Part shown: positions 17,942 to 25,885 of the stretch, piece after piece
Layout of the letters: each line of letters begins with the position of its first letter
How positions within the stretch are numbered: the stretch's first letter is position 1
From: CAZKUR01 sp964556005
GTDB taxonomy: Bacteria > Bacteroidota > Ignavibacteria > Ignavibacteriales > Ignavibacteriaceae
Direction of reading: 5' to 3'
NCBI GenBank assembly: GCA_964556005.1
Contig: CAZKUR010000037.1
Location: 1-38,894 of the forward strand
DNA length: 38,894 nucleotides
Translations under genes and position numbers: made by a program
The notes under the pieces: generated by a model
Database searches by the model: none
Told to the model about the DNA's origin: nothing
The model's input: the letters and a program-made list of their open reading frames with translations, nothing else

Positions 17942-19447
17942 ATGAGCAAAAACGCCAGGAGCGAGATAATCGATAAAATTGTCTCACTTTCGAAAAGAAG
18001 GGGATTTGTGTTTCAATCCAGCGAAATTTATGGTGGATTAAACGGCTGCTGGGATTACGGCCCGCTTGGCGTCGAACTATTGAAAAATATTAAAGAAGAG
18101 TGGTGGCGGTTCATGACTTACAGGGATGATATTGAAGGACTTGATGCTTCCATTTTAATGCACCCCAAAGTTTGGGAAGCATCGGGGCATGTTGAGAATT
18201 TTACCGACCCGATGATAGATTGTAAGCAATGCAAAGCTCGTTTCAGGCTGGATACATTTGCCGAAAGTTTAAATGAGAAGAAAAAGAAAAAAGCCCTTGA
18301 ATCATTACATGAAAATTTAAAAAGTAATCCGGACTTATATCAGCAGTTAGAAAAGCTCACTGTTTCCGGTGATAATTCAGAGGGAAAATCCGACGACGAC
18401 GTATTCGAAAGCATTTTGGAAAATAATGAACTCGGTTCATATTTAATTTCGGAATTAAATTGTCCCCAATGCGGGAATAAAAATACTTTTACACCTGCAA
18501 GGCAATTTAATTTGATGTTTAAAACTTTTATCGGCCCGGTTGAAGATTCCGGTGCTGTTGTATATTTAAGGCCTGAAACTGCACAGGGTATTTACGTCAA
18601 TTTTCTAAACGTTCAAAGTTCATCAAGGCAAAAACTTCCTTTTGGAATAGCACAAATCGGCAAAGCATTCAGAAATGAAATAAACACAAAAAATTTTCTC
18701 TTTAGAACCCGTGAATTCGAACAGATGGAAATGCAATTTTTTATTAAACCCGGTGAAGATAAAAAATGGTTTGAATACTGGAAAGAACAGAGATATAATT
18801 GGTTTATTTCTTTAGGTATGTCCAATGAAATTCTTCGATACCATGATCACTCAAAAGATAAGCTTGCACATTATGCAAAGGAAGCAACCGATATCGAATT
18901 CAAGTTCCCGTTCGGCTGGGGTGAGATTGAGGGAATTCATAACCGTACAAATTATGACCTGAGCAGGCATGAACTATTCTCAGGCAAGTCGTTAAAATAT
19001 TTTGATGAAGAATCCAAAGAAAAATATATCCCGTACATCATCGAAACTTCCGCCGGTGCAAGCAGATCATTTATGGCCTTTTTAACCAACGCATATTATG
19101 AAGAAGAAGTAAATGGCGAAATGAGATCCGTTTTGAAATTTCATCCAAGGCTTGCTCCGATCAAAGCTGCTATTCTTCCTTTAGTGAATAAAGACGGAAT
19201 GCCGGAAATTGCAAAGAAGATAGAAGCAGACCTGCGAAAGTATCTAAAGGTGTTTTACGATGATAAAGGCGCAGTAGGCAGAAGATACAGGCGGCAGGAC
19301 GAAGCAGGCACACCTTATTCAATAACCATTGATACGCAAACATTGGATGATAGTACTGTAACAATCAGAGAAAGGGATTCAATGAACCAGGTGCGCGTTT
19401 CTATTGATAAAATATTAGATTATATACAAAATAAATTGATTTTTTAA
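17942..19447 (+). CDS. glyS: Glycine--tRNA ligase, homodimeric (alpha2) type
   Basis: 501-residue class II aminoacyl-tRNA synthetase of the single-chain type. It has the N-terminal FQSSEIYGGLNGCWDYGPLG, zinc ligand pairs CKQC (94-97) and CPQC (174-177), motif 2 region FRNEINTKNFLFRTREFEQMEM, ETSAGASRSFMAFL and a C-terminal anticodon-binding domain (GRRYRRQDEAGTPYSITID). I chose ATG at 17942 because GGAG sits at 17926-17929 and the family starts just before the conserved KIVSLSKRRG. A TTG at 17897 would add 15 unlikely residues. Confidence 0.95.
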   Translation: MSKNARSEIIDKIVSLSKRRGFVFQSSEIYGGLNGCWDYGPLGVELLKNIKEEWWRFMTYRDDIEGLDASILMHPKVWEASGHVENFTDPMIDCKQCKARFRLDTFAESLNEKKKKKALESLHENLKSNPDLYQQLEKLTVSGDNSEGKSDDDVFESILENNELGSYLISELNCPQCGNKNTFTPARQFNLMFKTFIGPVEDSGAVVYLRPETAQGIYVNFLNVQSSSRQKLPFGIAQIGKAFRNEINTKNFLFRTREFEQMEMQFFIKPGEDKKWFEYWKEQRYNWFISLGMSNEILRYHDHSKDKLAHYAKEATDIEFKFPFGWGEIEGIHNRTNYDLSRHELFSGKSLKYFDEESKEKYIPYIIETSAGASRSFMAFLTNAYYEEEVNGEMRSVLKFHPRLAPIKAAILPLVNKDGMPEIAKKIEADLRKYLKVFYDDKGAVGRRYRRQDEAGTPYSITIDTQTLDDSTVTIRERDSMNQVRVSIDKILDYIQNKLIF

Positions 19448-19645
19448 CTTATTTATGTTGAACCTTAATTTTTGGAAGTGTAATTTTAATAAAATTATTT
19501 TAGATAATATTCAGATTTTTGCAAATATTTTCAGGGTGAATTATATTATTTAAAATTTAGGGCATGGATTAAATAATAAAATATTTACATCCTTTTTCAA
19601 ATGACATTATATCATGACAATTTTTTAATGATAAGGAGAAACTTA

Positions 19646-20515
19646 ATGCCTTTCAGAACTTCAAAGTTATTACGCGGTTTGTTATTTATATCATTGTTAG
19701 GATTTTCATTTGCCTGGCTTGGATGCCCAACCGATGTAAATTCTAATCCACCGCCACCAACTAAAATTTCTCCACCAAGATCACCTAAATTAATTTTAAA
19801 GGCAATTGCCGGCGGAGGAACTTCGTACGCAAATATCTCATGGTTGGCATCTAAAGATACGGCCAACAGCACTTTTTTCGGCTACCGGATAATCACTAAT
19901 GAACTAGATAGTAACGGTAATATTCTCCGGGTTTTTCAAGTTCAATCGGTAGATAAATCTACATTATCATATAAAGTAGACAGCTTAATATTAGGTTCAC
20001 GTTATATAACAAGCATTCAAGCGGAATTAACCGACGGAACTTCGAGCGATACAGTTAGTACTCCTGTTTACGGTGCAGTTTATTACAATACCGATGGAAG
20101 GATTGATGAATTTGCGACAGGAAGCGAAAGTGGTTTTGGCTGGCCTTATGGTGCAACCGACGACGGCTTTGAATATAGTTACACAACTGCAAATGCAAAT
20201 GCAATTGATCTTCATTTAAGAAGAAACGGTACTTTATCCTTTTATTCCCCAAAGGTTTATCCGCCTGGCGTGAGAGTTACTAAATTAGAAGTCGTTGGTG
20301 CGGATTCAACTGCTTTTAATAAAACTTCGCTGAACGAACCCGATAAAGATTCAATTGCTTCAGTCGCTGAAGGGAATGTCTATCTATTAAAAACCGCGAG
20401 TAATTATTATGTTAAAGTTTATGTTAAAAATATTAATAACTCGGTTTCACCCAATTATAAAACTTTGTACTTTGAATATAAAGTACAATCTGTCCCGGGA
20501 TTAAGAATTTTGTAA
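19646..20515 (+). CDS. Lipoprotein with fibronectin type III-like domain
   Basis: 289 residues from the ATG at 19646, chosen because AAGGAG sits 7 bases upstream (19633-19638). Upstream in-frame ATGs at 19601 and 19628 lack this. The signal peptide ends in lipobox AWLGC (Cys27), followed by a proline-rich linker (NPPPPTKISPPRSP). Residues about 45-140 (ISWLASKDTAN...GYRII...LILGSRYITSIQAELTDG) look like an FnIII-type beta sandwich; the remainder is beta-rich and unassigned. Followed by a terminator, so probably a single-gene unit. Confidence 0.72.
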   Translation: MPFRTSKLLRGLLFISLLGFSFAWLGCPTDVNSNPPPPTKISPPRSPKLILKAIAGGGTSYANISWLASKDTANSTFFGYRIITNELDSNGNILRVFQVQSVDKSTLSYKVDSLILGSRYITSIQAELTDGTSSDTVSTPVYGAVYYNTDGRIDEFATGSESGFGWPYGATDDGFEYSYTTANANAIDLHLRRNGTLSFYSPKVYPPGVRVTKLEVVGADSTAFNKTSLNEPDKDSIASVAEGNVYLLKTASNYYVKVYVKNINNSVSPNYKTLYFEYKVQSVPGLRIL

Positions 20516-20535
20516 ATTTATAGAAAATGACACTT

Positions 20536-20586
20536 AGCGGAGTAAATAAGCGTGTATCAAGTTAACTTATTTTACTCCGCTTTTTT
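20536..20586 (+). terminator. Rho-independent terminator
   Basis: AGCGGAGTAAATAAG (20536-20550) pairs with CTTATTTTACTCCGCT (20566-20581) with one bulged base and a 15-base loop, followed by a run of T. It separates the lipoprotein gene from the TPR gene. Confidence 0.9.
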
Positions 20587-20613
20587 ATTCCCGCAATTTG
20601 AATTGGAGATTCG

Positions 20614-21762
20614 GTGAAAATTTTTTTTTTAACGCTGATTATTACATCTTTGAGTTTTAAAGCATTTGCCCAACCAGTAAAGTACGATTCGGTTATTACA
20701 TCCGGCATCAAACAGATTTATGATATTAAATTCGGAGAGGCAGAAAAAACATTTAGAGAGCTGATAGCAGATTATCCGGACCGTCCAGCAGGAAGGTTTT
20801 TTCTTGCTATGATCGATTGGTGGAAAATTATGCTTGATCCCGATAATGAATCGTATGACGATATTTTTTTTCAAAAGCTTGAAGATGTAATTTATCACTG
20901 TGATGAAATCCTTGGAAAAGATCCTGATAATTTCAATGCTCTTTTCTTTAAAGGAGGAGCGATTGGATTTAGAGGGAGACTAAGAGCATACCGTGATAGC
21001 TGGTTAAAAGCTGCGGATGACGGCCGAGAAGCTCTTCCTATAGTTCAAAAAGCGGCTGAAGTTGATTCGACAAATTTCGATGTTCAATTAGGCTTCGGAA
21101 TTTATGATTATTATGCGGCAGTCATTCCGGATGAGTACCCGTTATTAAAACCTCTCATGATTTTCTTCCCTAAAGGAAATAAGAAAAGGGGATTGGAAGA
21201 ATTAAATAAAACCGCGATGTTCGGTAAATACGCCCGTTACGAAGCACGTTATTTTTTGATGACTCTTTATTACAATTATGAAAACAATCCCTACAAAGCG
21301 AATGAATATGCCGATATGCTTATAAAAGACTTTCCTGATAATCCCGTATTTGAAAGATGGAAAGGAAGGATTGAAGCAAAAGAAGCTAATTACGCAAAAG
21401 CATCTGATGTATTCAGGGATGTGTTAAATAAAGCCGGTAAAAATTATACAGGTTATAATAATCCTAACGTAATAAGGGAAGCGGCTTATTATATTGCTTA
21501 TCGGTTCAGGAGTATGTCGCAAATCGATTCTGCAAAATATTATTTTAAAATTTGCGCTGAAAATTCTAAGAAAATTGATAAAGATGAAGCGTCGGGATTT
21601 TTAATAAATTCATATTTGTATCTTGGAATGATCGAAGATTTGGAGGGGAAAAGGGAAAATGCCAAAAATTATTATAAAAAATTACTCAACATGAAAGAGT
21701 ACGGAACTTCCCATGAATTGGCAAATAAATACCTAAAAAATCCTTACAACGGCAGAAATTAA
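20614..21762 (+). CDS. Secreted tetratricopeptide-repeat protein
   Basis: 382 residues, starting at GTG 20614 behind a TTGGAGA ribosome binding site. The signal peptide ends at FAFAQ or nearby (KAFAQPVKYDS). The mature protein is helical with degenerate TPR-type repeats (FGEAEKTFRELIADYPDRPAGRF; NPYKANEYADMLIKDFPDNP; YAKASDVFRDVL; KRENAKNYYKKLL). It probably acts as a periplasmic or surface scaffold; no enzyme motif. The second to sixth codons contain a run of ten T, a possible slippage site. Confidence 0.8.
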   Translation: MKIFFLTLIITSLSFKAFAQPVKYDSVITSGIKQIYDIKFGEAEKTFRELIADYPDRPAGRFFLAMIDWWKIMLDPDNESYDDIFFQKLEDVIYHCDEILGKDPDNFNALFFKGGAIGFRGRLRAYRDSWLKAADDGREALPIVQKAAEVDSTNFDVQLGFGIYDYYAAVIPDEYPLLKPLMIFFPKGNKKRGLEELNKTAMFGKYARYEARYFLMTLYYNYENNPYKANEYADMLIKDFPDNPVFERWKGRIEAKEANYAKASDVFRDVLNKAGKNYTGYNNPNVIREAAYYIAYRFRSMSQIDSAKYYFKICAENSKKIDKDEASGFLINSYLYLGMIEDLEGKRENAKNYYKKLLNMKEYGTSHELANKYLKNPYNGRN

Positions 21763-21768
21763 AGAGTA

Positions 21769-21799
21769 ATAAAGAAATCCAAATTATATCATTCTTTAT
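21769..21799. terminator. Possible weak bidirectional terminator
   Basis: ATAAAGAA (21769-21776) and TTCTTTAT (21792-21799) form an 8-bp stem between the convergent TPR and PorQ-like genes. The stem is AT-rich and the tails are only partly A/T runs, so confidence is low. Confidence 0.3.
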
Positions 21800-21839
21800 A
21801 AAGCATTAAAAGTTTTGAATTTTGACTTTTTACTTAACC

Positions 21840-22778
21840 TTAGAGATTAGTCGAAATTGTAATTCTATGCAATTCGCCGATTGGGCCTAAAGAAGAAAAA
21901 CCGTAATCGAAGCGGTAATTTGAAATTACAGCTCCCAGGCCAGCGTTGAATCCTGCTATACCGGCAAAGCTTCCAACCTTCAACTCTGTTCGTTTTTCAT
22001 TGTCATACCCAAGCCTTAACCGGAAAACTTTGCTTAAAGTAAATTCGGCGCCGATTGTAAATGCTTTGAATTTATCAGCGAAATTATCCCTTTGTTCGTT
22101 AAGCCTATGAAAATCCAGAGAAAGACGCAGCGGTAAATATTCAAGCTGTTTAGAGACCCCGATTGTTATATCTGTCGGCAAATTTTCTTTTGTGTCGTAG
22201 TATGAAGATAGCTGGCCGCCGATATTTGTAATGGATGCCCCGATATCTATTTGCTGTGCGGGAAATGCATAATGTAAACCGACATCAAACCCGATTGCGC
22301 TTGATGAACGATCTGCAATGTTGGAAAAAATGTATTTTATATTTGCCCCGTAATAAAAATTTTCGTCGAGTTCATTTGAATAACCTAATATAAAAGCAGC
22401 TTCTCCTGCTCCAAACTGTCCTAACTGTTTGCCGTCTTGATCAGCTTCCGTAAAAGTGCCGTAATTTATATATTTTATTGCGCCGCCTACCCTTCCGATT
22501 CCTTTTAAATTTGAAGAGATAGAAAGGCTTGCTAAATTTATATCAAGAAGATGCTTTACAAATGAAAATGAAATGGGATTATCTTGAAGAAGGCTCAAGC
22601 CTGCGGGGTTGTAAAAGATAACGTCAGGGTCGTCATTGTTTGCGACAAAGCTTCCGGCCAAGGCGCCTGCACGGGCGCTCATATCAATCCTTAAAAATTC
22701 ATATGTACTATTTTGTGCAAAGCTTTCATTTACAATCAGAAAAAATGAACTTAAAAGTATAAATAAGGTTATTCTCAT
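21840..22778 (-). CDS. PorV/PorQ-family outer-membrane protein (PorQ-like)
   Basis: 312 residues with a signal peptide ending at ESFAQ. The mature start YEFLRIDMSARAGALAGSFVANNDDPDVIFYNPAGL is the hallmark of the FadL-like PorV/PorQ group; the EFL...SARAGAL form is closer to PorQ. The rest is beta-strand-rich to the C-terminus. PorQ and PorV belong to the type IX secretion system, and the T9SS sorting domain on the metalloprotease at 27977-29716 fits. Whether this copy is the T9SS component or a paralogue cannot be decided here. Confidence 0.82.
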   Translation of the reverse strand: MRITLFILLSSFFLIVNESFAQNSTYEFLRIDMSARAGALAGSFVANNDDPDVIFYNPAGLSLLQDNPISFSFVKHLLDINLASLSISSNLKGIGRVGGAIKYINYGTFTEADQDGKQLGQFGAGEAAFILGYSNELDENFYYGANIKYIFSNIADRSSSAIGFDVGLHYAFPAQQIDIGASITNIGGQLSSYYDTKENLPTDITIGVSKQLEYLPLRLSLDFHRLNEQRDNFADKFKAFTIGAEFTLSKVFRLRLGYDNEKRTELKVGSFAGIAGFNAGLGAVISNYRFDYGFSSLGPIGELHRITISTNL

Positions 22779-23026
22779 AAATCTCTCAAATTTTAATTAG
22801 TTATTTAAGCAATAAAGAAAATAAAGACAAGGGTAAAAGTTAAGATAATTTTAATTTTAGCAAAAGTACTTCTGTTTAAATTTTTAAAAAGTGAACTAAT
22901 CGAAACGGTACATGTTTGAATACAAGATAATTTTTAGCTAATAAATATTGTAACAAAATGTTTTCCTTGCTAAAACTTTTTACAATATTTAACTTTCAAA
23001 GTTAAAATTCCGGAGAAAAGAAAATA

Positions 23027-23878
23027 ATGAATACCCTAAAAACAGTATTTTTAATGACATTAATGATGGTGTTGTTTCTACTCGCAGGTCAATGGCTTGG
23101 CGGATCGACAGGTTTGGTAATTGCATTTACTTTTGCACTATTAATGAATTTCGGTTCGTATTGGTTTTCGGATAAAATTGTATTGAAAATGTACAATGCA
23201 AGAGAAGTCAATTCAAATGAAGCTCCGCGGCTTTACGGCATTGTAGATAGGCTGACCAAAAATGCACACTTACCGATGCCTAAAATTTATATTATAAATG
23301 ACGCAGTTCCGAACGCATTTGCAACAGGCAGAAATCCTGAACATGCCGCAGTTGCCGCAACTACCGGAATAATTCAAACTCTAAACGATGATGAACTTTC
23401 GGGTGTGTTAGGACACGAACTCGCACATGTTAAACACAGAGATATATTAACCGGAACAATTGCCGCAACTTTTGTCGGGACGATTACTTTTATTGCACAA
23501 ATGGCCGGCTGGGCTTTAATGTTTGGCGGCGGCGGGGGCAACAACAGGAAGGGCGGAGGAATAGGCGGACTCTTTTTACTTATAGTTGCACCTGTAGCAG
23601 CGACTTTATTACAATTAGCTGTTTCGCGTTCCCGTGAATTTGCCGCAGACGAAGGTGGTTCGAAAATTTCTCATAATCCTCTTGCTTTAGCTTCTGCATT
23701 AAAGAAAATATCATCTGCAAATGAAATGCGGAAGGTTAAGCATGCCGGGCCTGCAACCGCACACATGTTTATAATCAATCCCTTGCATGGCGGTGGTATG
23801 ACAAAATTATTCTCAACTCATCCTCCGGTTGATGAACGAATTAAAAGGCTGGAGAATTTAGCAGTTGGAAGAAGTTAA
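23027..23878 (+). CDS. htpX: Membrane zinc metalloprotease HtpX (M48)
   Basis: 283 residues. Two N-terminal membrane segments (about 6-20 and 29-47) precede the catalytic site HELAH (His130, Glu131, His134), two more hydrophobic segments (about 143-168 and 179-198), and Glu204 in SREFAADEGG as the third zinc ligand. Quality-control protease of the inner membrane. A GGAG about 10 bases upstream supports the ATG. The glycine-rich GGGGGNNRKGGGIGG segment between the third and fourth hydrophobic stretches is typical. Confidence 0.95.
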   Translation: MNTLKTVFLMTLMMVLFLLAGQWLGGSTGLVIAFTFALLMNFGSYWFSDKIVLKMYNAREVNSNEAPRLYGIVDRLTKNAHLPMPKIYIINDAVPNAFATGRNPEHAAVAATTGIIQTLNDDELSGVLGHELAHVKHRDILTGTIAATFVGTITFIAQMAGWALMFGGGGGNNRKGGGIGGLFLLIVAPVAATLLQLAVSRSREFAADEGGSKISHNPLALASALKKISSANEMRKVKHAGPATAHMFIINPLHGGGMTKLFSTHPPVDERIKRLENLAVGRS

Positions 23879-23961
23879 GATATTATTTGTTTATTTTTAA
23901 CAGTAAAATAAATTTTTTTGACGGTAAGAAAATCATTTTCAGTTTAATTTAATCTTAAATA

Positions 23962-24570
23962 ATGAAGAAAGTTTTATTCAATTTATTTACAATAACATTA
24001 TTGATTTTCTTGCCGCATTCCGGTTTTTCACAAAGTACGTCCAATCTTGATATTTTCCTCAATTTGACCGATTCGTGCGCTAAAGATATTCTATCGCAAG
24101 TGCCCGATTCAATAAAGTACTTAAAGGTTGACATGAATTTCAGCAGCGATTATTCCATTTTTAAAAATAGACTGATTGCTGATTTTTATAAAGACGGAAA
24201 AAATATTTTCCCTGATTCGCTGTCAAGTAAAAATAATTTAATAATTAATATTGCAATAGAAAAAGTTTCGGTTAAATACGGCGATGTTTACAGGGACGGT
24301 TTTTTAGGAGATTTTTTTACAAACAGGAATTTTACCTTTCGTGGAAATTATATCTTTGAAGGAAGCTTGAAGACAGTTAAAGATTTTGATTGTACTTACA
24401 AAGATTCTGTTAAACTTGATGATTTAAAAAATTTGGAAAACGACGCTTACGGATTTACAAAGTCCAATATTCCATCCGAACCTTTTTTTTCAAATTTTTA
24501 TGAACCGGCAATTGCATTAGGGGCCGCGGCTGTTGCGGTCTTTTTATTCTTTGCAATCAGAAGCAAGTAA
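23962..24570 (+). CDS. Exported protein with C-terminal membrane anchor, unknown
   Basis: 202 residues. An N-terminal signal peptide (to about GFSQS) and a single hydrophobic segment at the end (about 180-199, ALGAAAVAVFLFFAIRSK) suggest a periplasmic domain tethered at its C-terminus. The central region is alpha/beta with LTDSCAKDILSQVPDSIKY near the start. I do not recognise a family. It sits between htpX and bamD on the same strand with gaps of about 80 bases, which is consistent with an envelope role. Confidence 0.65.
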   Translation: MKKVLFNLFTITLLIFLPHSGFSQSTSNLDIFLNLTDSCAKDILSQVPDSIKYLKVDMNFSSDYSIFKNRLIADFYKDGKNIFPDSLSSKNNLIINIAIEKVSVKYGDVYRDGFLGDFFTNRNFTFRGNYIFEGSLKTVKDFDCTYKDSVKLDDLKNLENDAYGFTKSNIPSEPFFSNFYEPAIALGAAAVAVFLFFAIRSK

Positions 24571-24644
24571 GCTAATTTACCTTTGAAGGGTCGCTAATTT
24601 TAATTATAATTACACTTTATTTTTATTCCGAATTTGCAATTATT

Positions 24645-25409
24645 ATGAGAAAAACCATTTATCTTTATGCGGCTGCCATAGCTTTGATTCTGTATGGCTG
24701 CTCATCAAGTATAGATACCACAAATTACACTCCTTCGCAAAAGCTGGCATACGCCGAAAAATTATATAACGATGAAGACTACCAGGAAGCGCTTGATGAA
24801 TTTCAATCTTTAATTCTGCAATATCCGGGAAGTGCCATAGTCGATGAAGCTCAATATTATCTCGGTATGACGCGGTACCAGCGTGGCGAATATATTTTAG
24901 GCGCTTATGAATTCAGTAAATTGATTAAGAATATGCCTGCAAGTAAGTACATGAGCAAGTCGCAATTTATGCTTGCTCAAAGCTACTACGAGCTTTCTCC
25001 GAATTACCAGCTTGATCAAAAATATACAAAGAAAGCAATCCAGGAATTTCAGGCATTTATAGATTTTTTCCCTTCGGATGAAAAAGTAAAAGAAGCCGAA
25101 GAAAAAATACAAGAAATGAATAATAAGCTTGCCGAAAAAGATTATCAAATTGCTTATATATATGAGAAGCTTGATTACAATAAAGCTGCATTGATTTATC
25201 TTGATATACTACTCGATACATACCATGATACAAAATATGCTCCAAAGGCAATGTACGATAAAATTATTCTTTTAATCGATAGAAAAGAAAACGACGAAGC
25301 TCTGCAGGAAATTGACAAATTTATTGCTTCCTATCCGGATAATGAAAAAATAAACGATGTGAAAAAATTAAAAAATTCTCTTGAGAGTAAACTATCCGCA
25401 GCTAACTAA
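24645..25409 (+). CDS. bamD: Outer-membrane assembly lipoprotein BamD
   Basis: 254 residues. Signal peptide with lipobox LYGC (Cys19), then TPR-like repeats in the BamD pattern: AEKLYNDEDYQEALDEFQSLILQYPGSAIVDEAQYYLGM, then GEYILGAYEFSKLIKNMPASKY. Part of the BAM complex that inserts outer-membrane barrels. Length matches the family. Its TAA shares one base with the ATG of the thioesterase gene (25409), so the two are coupled. Confidence 0.9.
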   Translation: MRKTIYLYAAAIALILYGCSSSIDTTNYTPSQKLAYAEKLYNDEDYQEALDEFQSLILQYPGSAIVDEAQYYLGMTRYQRGEYILGAYEFSKLIKNMPASKYMSKSQFMLAQSYYELSPNYQLDQKYTKKAIQEFQAFIDFFPSDEKVKEAEEKIQEMNNKLAEKDYQIAYIYEKLDYNKAALIYLDILLDTYHDTKYAPKAMYDKIILLIDRKENDEALQEIDKFIASYPDNEKINDVKKLKNSLESKLSAAN

Positions 25410-25885
25410 TGCAAGAACGAAAAACAGTAAGTGAGTCGCGTGTAATTACAACCGAACTGGTTCTTCCCCACCACACAAATCAATTAGGAAAATTGCTCGG
25501 GGGTCAGTTGATGCTTTGGATTGATATCTGTGCGGCTTTAAGTGCTTCAAAGCATGCTCATACTGTATGCGTTACGGCTTCTGTCGATAGGATAGATTTC
25601 CATCACCCGATAAATCTTGGAGATGCCGTAGTTTTATCAGCACAGGTAAACAGGGTTTTTAATTCTTCTATGGAATTAGGAGTTAAAGTTTTTGCCGAAA
25701 ATTTTAGAGAAGGTACAAAAGTATTAAGCAACACTGCGTTTTTAACTTTTGTTAGTGTTGGCCCGGCAGGCAAATCTATTAAAGCTGTTGAAATTTTTCC
25801 CGAAACGGAGGAAGAAAAAAGAAATTATGAAGATGCTCTTCGAAGAAGAGAAATTAGGCTTAAGAACCGTCTTCAAAAAATTTAA
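25409..25885 (+). CDS. Acyl-CoA thioesterase (hotdog fold)
   Basis: 158 residues of the YciA/ACOT-type hotdog family: LVLPHHTNQLGKLLGGQLMLWID (about 16-38), then SVDRIDFHHPINLGDAVVLSAQV. Hydrolyses acyl-CoA thioesters; chain-length preference cannot be read. Coupled to bamD by a one-base stop/start overlap; its own 3' end overlaps the start of the next gene. Confidence 0.9.
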   Translation: MQERKTVSESRVITTELVLPHHTNQLGKLLGGQLMLWIDICAALSASKHAHTVCVTASVDRIDFHHPINLGDAVVLSAQVNRVFNSSMELGVKVFAENFREGTKVLSNTAFLTFVSVGPAGKSIKAVEIFPETEEEKRNYEDALRRREIRLKNRLQKI

